The notes beneath the pieces are model-generated. The model was not told where the DNA came from. It saw nothing but the letters and a program-made list of their open reading frames with translations, and ran no database searches. Source: Apodospora peruviana (taxonomy: Eukaryota > Ascomycota > Sordariomycetes > Sordariales > Lasiosphaeriaceae). From it: DNA of 64,000 nucleotides. The stretch lies in the NCBI GenBank assembly GCA_033439685.1, contig JAUEDM010000006.1, positions 2,418,001 through 2,482,000 on the forward strand, in the 5' to 3' direction. This document shows positions 62,694-64,000 of the stretch, one piece after another. Made by a program: the position numbers and the translations under genes. Numbering within the stretch: the first letter of the stretch is position 1; the number at the start of each line of letters is the position of its first letter.

Positions 62694-63688
62694 GGTCAAG
62701 CCGGGAGGAGGTAGAAGGAGGAGTGACTACCACGCGTATCAACGAAGAGAACTTGAAGTCGCGATAATAAAGGCATGTTGACCTACCGTGTGCTCAGAGC
62801 GAGCGGGATCAACCATCAATCATGAGTGTGCATAGTACACTACACGAGAATCGAGGTAGTCATTCGGCGGCACCGCGTTATTGTTCCTTACCACGAGGTA
62901 TCGACACATGGCTAAGGTATGTTAACTGACTGTCGGTGTCCGCTGGCAAAGTCGTATTAGGTGTTCCTAAAGGCCTAGACGGGATGGTAAGGTAGCCTTG
63001 TCGTGTTGTTGGACCACGGGTGATGACGTCGGGTGTGGTTAGGTTGCTCTCTTCCAGGTTCCCCGGCAGTGGACAGTGGACAGTGGTGCCTGCCGCACGC
63101 TAATAAAACCCAAGGGCACCCCGGGCGCCTGGGCACTCGCCCCCACGTGCCCCCCTATGTACTGTACACCAACTCCACGCTTCTTCACTGGAATGTTCTT
63201 CTTTCAACCCCAAAGCCAACATCAATCACGATGTTAGGTAACTGTCACCAGGCCAGAGACAACGACGATACCGACGCACCTCTATGATTGATTCTAAGGT
63301 GAACACGTGATTAACAGGGTGTTCATTTATAGATAGTACTCCATTTTTTTTAATAAAGGAGCAGTAAAGCCGAAGCACATCGCGTCGAAAGGGCGGGATT
63401 GTTGCAACTAACCTGTGTCCGAGGCATGGGAAATCTAAACGTTGACGTTAAAAGAATATGGGTTTTTTTTGGGCGTTCCGACCCGTGAAATGAAGCGTCT
63501 CTAAATTTTGTCTATCATCACATGTAATATCATTCTTTACTGCCTAATAACAAATCGACCCGATGTATGCTCAATCACAGATCACTTTTTTCTGTCTAGA
63601 TATCAGGGGAGGATAGCAAAAAGTAAACACCGCGTTCGTGCCAAAAAGTTGACAACAACAACATCATATGCTGGTGTTCATGATATCT
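62694..63688. other. Intergenic region upstream of the DDHD phospholipase gene
   Basis: It holds the promoter and leader of the phospholipase gene and the 3' flank of the tRNA gene. A T5 run on the minus strand at 63643-63647 is the nearest RNA polymerase III terminator candidate for the tRNA. Several T-rich runs are present near 63344 and 63463. No coding feature is supported. Confidence 0.5.
63643..63647 (-). terminator. Candidate RNA polymerase III terminator of tRNA-Arg
   Basis: A run of five T on the minus strand, 41 nt after the tRNA 3' end. This is farther than usual but is the first run of four or more T. Confidence 0.45.
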
Positions 63689-63760
63689 CGATCCACCCAG
63701 GGGTCGAACCTGGAACCTCCTGATTCGTAGTCAGACGCTCTGCCATTGAGCCAGCGGACC
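63689..63760 (-). tRNA. tRNA-Arg (anticodon ACG)
   Basis: A 72-nt intronless cloverleaf. The acceptor stem GGTCCGC pairs with GTGGATC (two G-U pairs), with discriminator G. The D arm is GCTC/GAGC. The anticodon stem TCTGA/TCAGG closes loop CTACGAA with ACG at positions 34-36 (probably edited to ICG, reading CGU/CGC/CGA). The variable loop has 5 nt. The T arm CCAGG-TTCGACC-CCTGG supplies a perfect B box. CCA is not encoded, as expected for a nuclear eukaryotic tRNA. Confidence 0.95.
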
Positions 63761-63955
63761 GTGTCGTGCTGTGGTAAATCCACTTCAGCGAACTTGATGT
63801 GAAATGCTGATGCTGTTTGTTATTATGAAGCCGAGGTTGCTATTCTGCTTGAAATTGTCTGGTATCGAGGAGATGGTGGAGCTTGGAATAGGGGTGTTCC
63901 CTGTCCAAGTACGTGACAAGTTGCGTCTTTCTCTTCAGAAGGGGCTCTCAGCCTC
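63761..63955. other. Short intergenic gap between tRNA-Arg and the right-edge gene fragment
   Basis: About 195 bp with no visible feature beyond the probable 5' flank of the tRNA gene. Confidence 0.4.
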
Positions 63956-64000
63956 TCAGTCGTCGTCGAGCTCGCGGCCGTTCATAATCTCGACGACTAG
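63956..64000 (-). CDS. Possible C-terminus of a protein gene entering from the right edge
   Basis: The minus strand is open from the window edge for 14 codons, ending LVVEIMNGRELDDD and TGA. The composition (hydrophobic helix turn, then an acidic tail ending in Asp-Asp-Asp) looks like a real soluble protein terminus. Fourteen codons are too few to prove coding, and I do not recognise the family. The plus strand gives no better alternative. Confidence 0.35.
   Translation of the reverse strand, partial: LVVEIMNGRELDDD

Noticed and set aside
1..64000. Mobile elements, CRISPR arrays, rRNA genes, telomeric repeats and biosynthetic clusters
   Set aside because: Looked for on both strands; no transposase, reverse transcriptase, long terminal repeats, spaced direct repeats, rRNA signature, TTAGGG runs or PKS/NRPS domains were seen.

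Overview
The window looks like nuclear chromosomal DNA of a filamentous ascomycete, most likely a sordariomycete. Coding exons are GC-rich. Introns are short (54-79 bp, GT-AG, donors mostly GTAAGT/GTGAGT-like). All recognisable genes are conserved eukaryotic housekeeping or fungal regulatory genes. No bacterial operon, CRISPR array, rRNA, transposase or reverse transcriptase is visible. The class-level placement is inferred from protein character only; I ran no search.

Layout, left to right: a 3'-truncated RGS-domain gene (minus, 1-899); about 10 kb without a recognisable gene; mitochondrial glycerol-3-phosphate dehydrogenase (minus, 10929-13028, 2 exons); a three-copy tandem repeat array (about 15030-15650); a Ulp1-type SUMO protease (minus, 15828-18248); two families of decayed tandem repeats upstream of it (about 18400-19320); the mitochondrial phosphate carrier (minus, 22271-23374, 3 exons); the tRNA wybutosine enzyme TYW4/PPM2 (minus, 24303-28042, 7 exons); a 12.8 kb gene desert; a C2H2 zinc-finger transcription factor (minus, 40881-42217, 2 exons); a 13.8 kb desert with a 39-nt G run and a facing C-rich run; the TFIIH helicase XPD/RAD3 (plus, 56013-58997, 10 exons); a DDHD-domain phospholipase A1-like protein (minus, 59643-62693, 2 exons); tRNA-Arg(ACG) (minus, 63689-63760); and a possible C-terminus of another minus-strand gene entering from the right edge.

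The genes do not form a pathway or cluster. The glycerophosphate dehydrogenase and phosphate carrier are both inner-mitochondrial-membrane energy-metabolism proteins. The others act in G-protein signalling, SUMO deconjugation, tRNA modification, transcription/repair and lipid turnover. Gene density is low, about one protein gene per 7 kb, and every protein gene except XPD is on the minus strand. Open frames of 60-230 codons in the deserts show no recognisable domain and are treated as chance.

Exon boundaries were derived by hand by matching reading phase across GT-AG introns and protein-family continuity. All complete spliced models sum to a multiple of three. No strongly supported novel system was found. 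The most unusual material is non-coding: the two repeat arrays flanking the SUMO protease, the dispersed CCTAGG-centred palindromes, the opposed G/C homopolymer tracts and the two large deserts around the zinc-finger gene.
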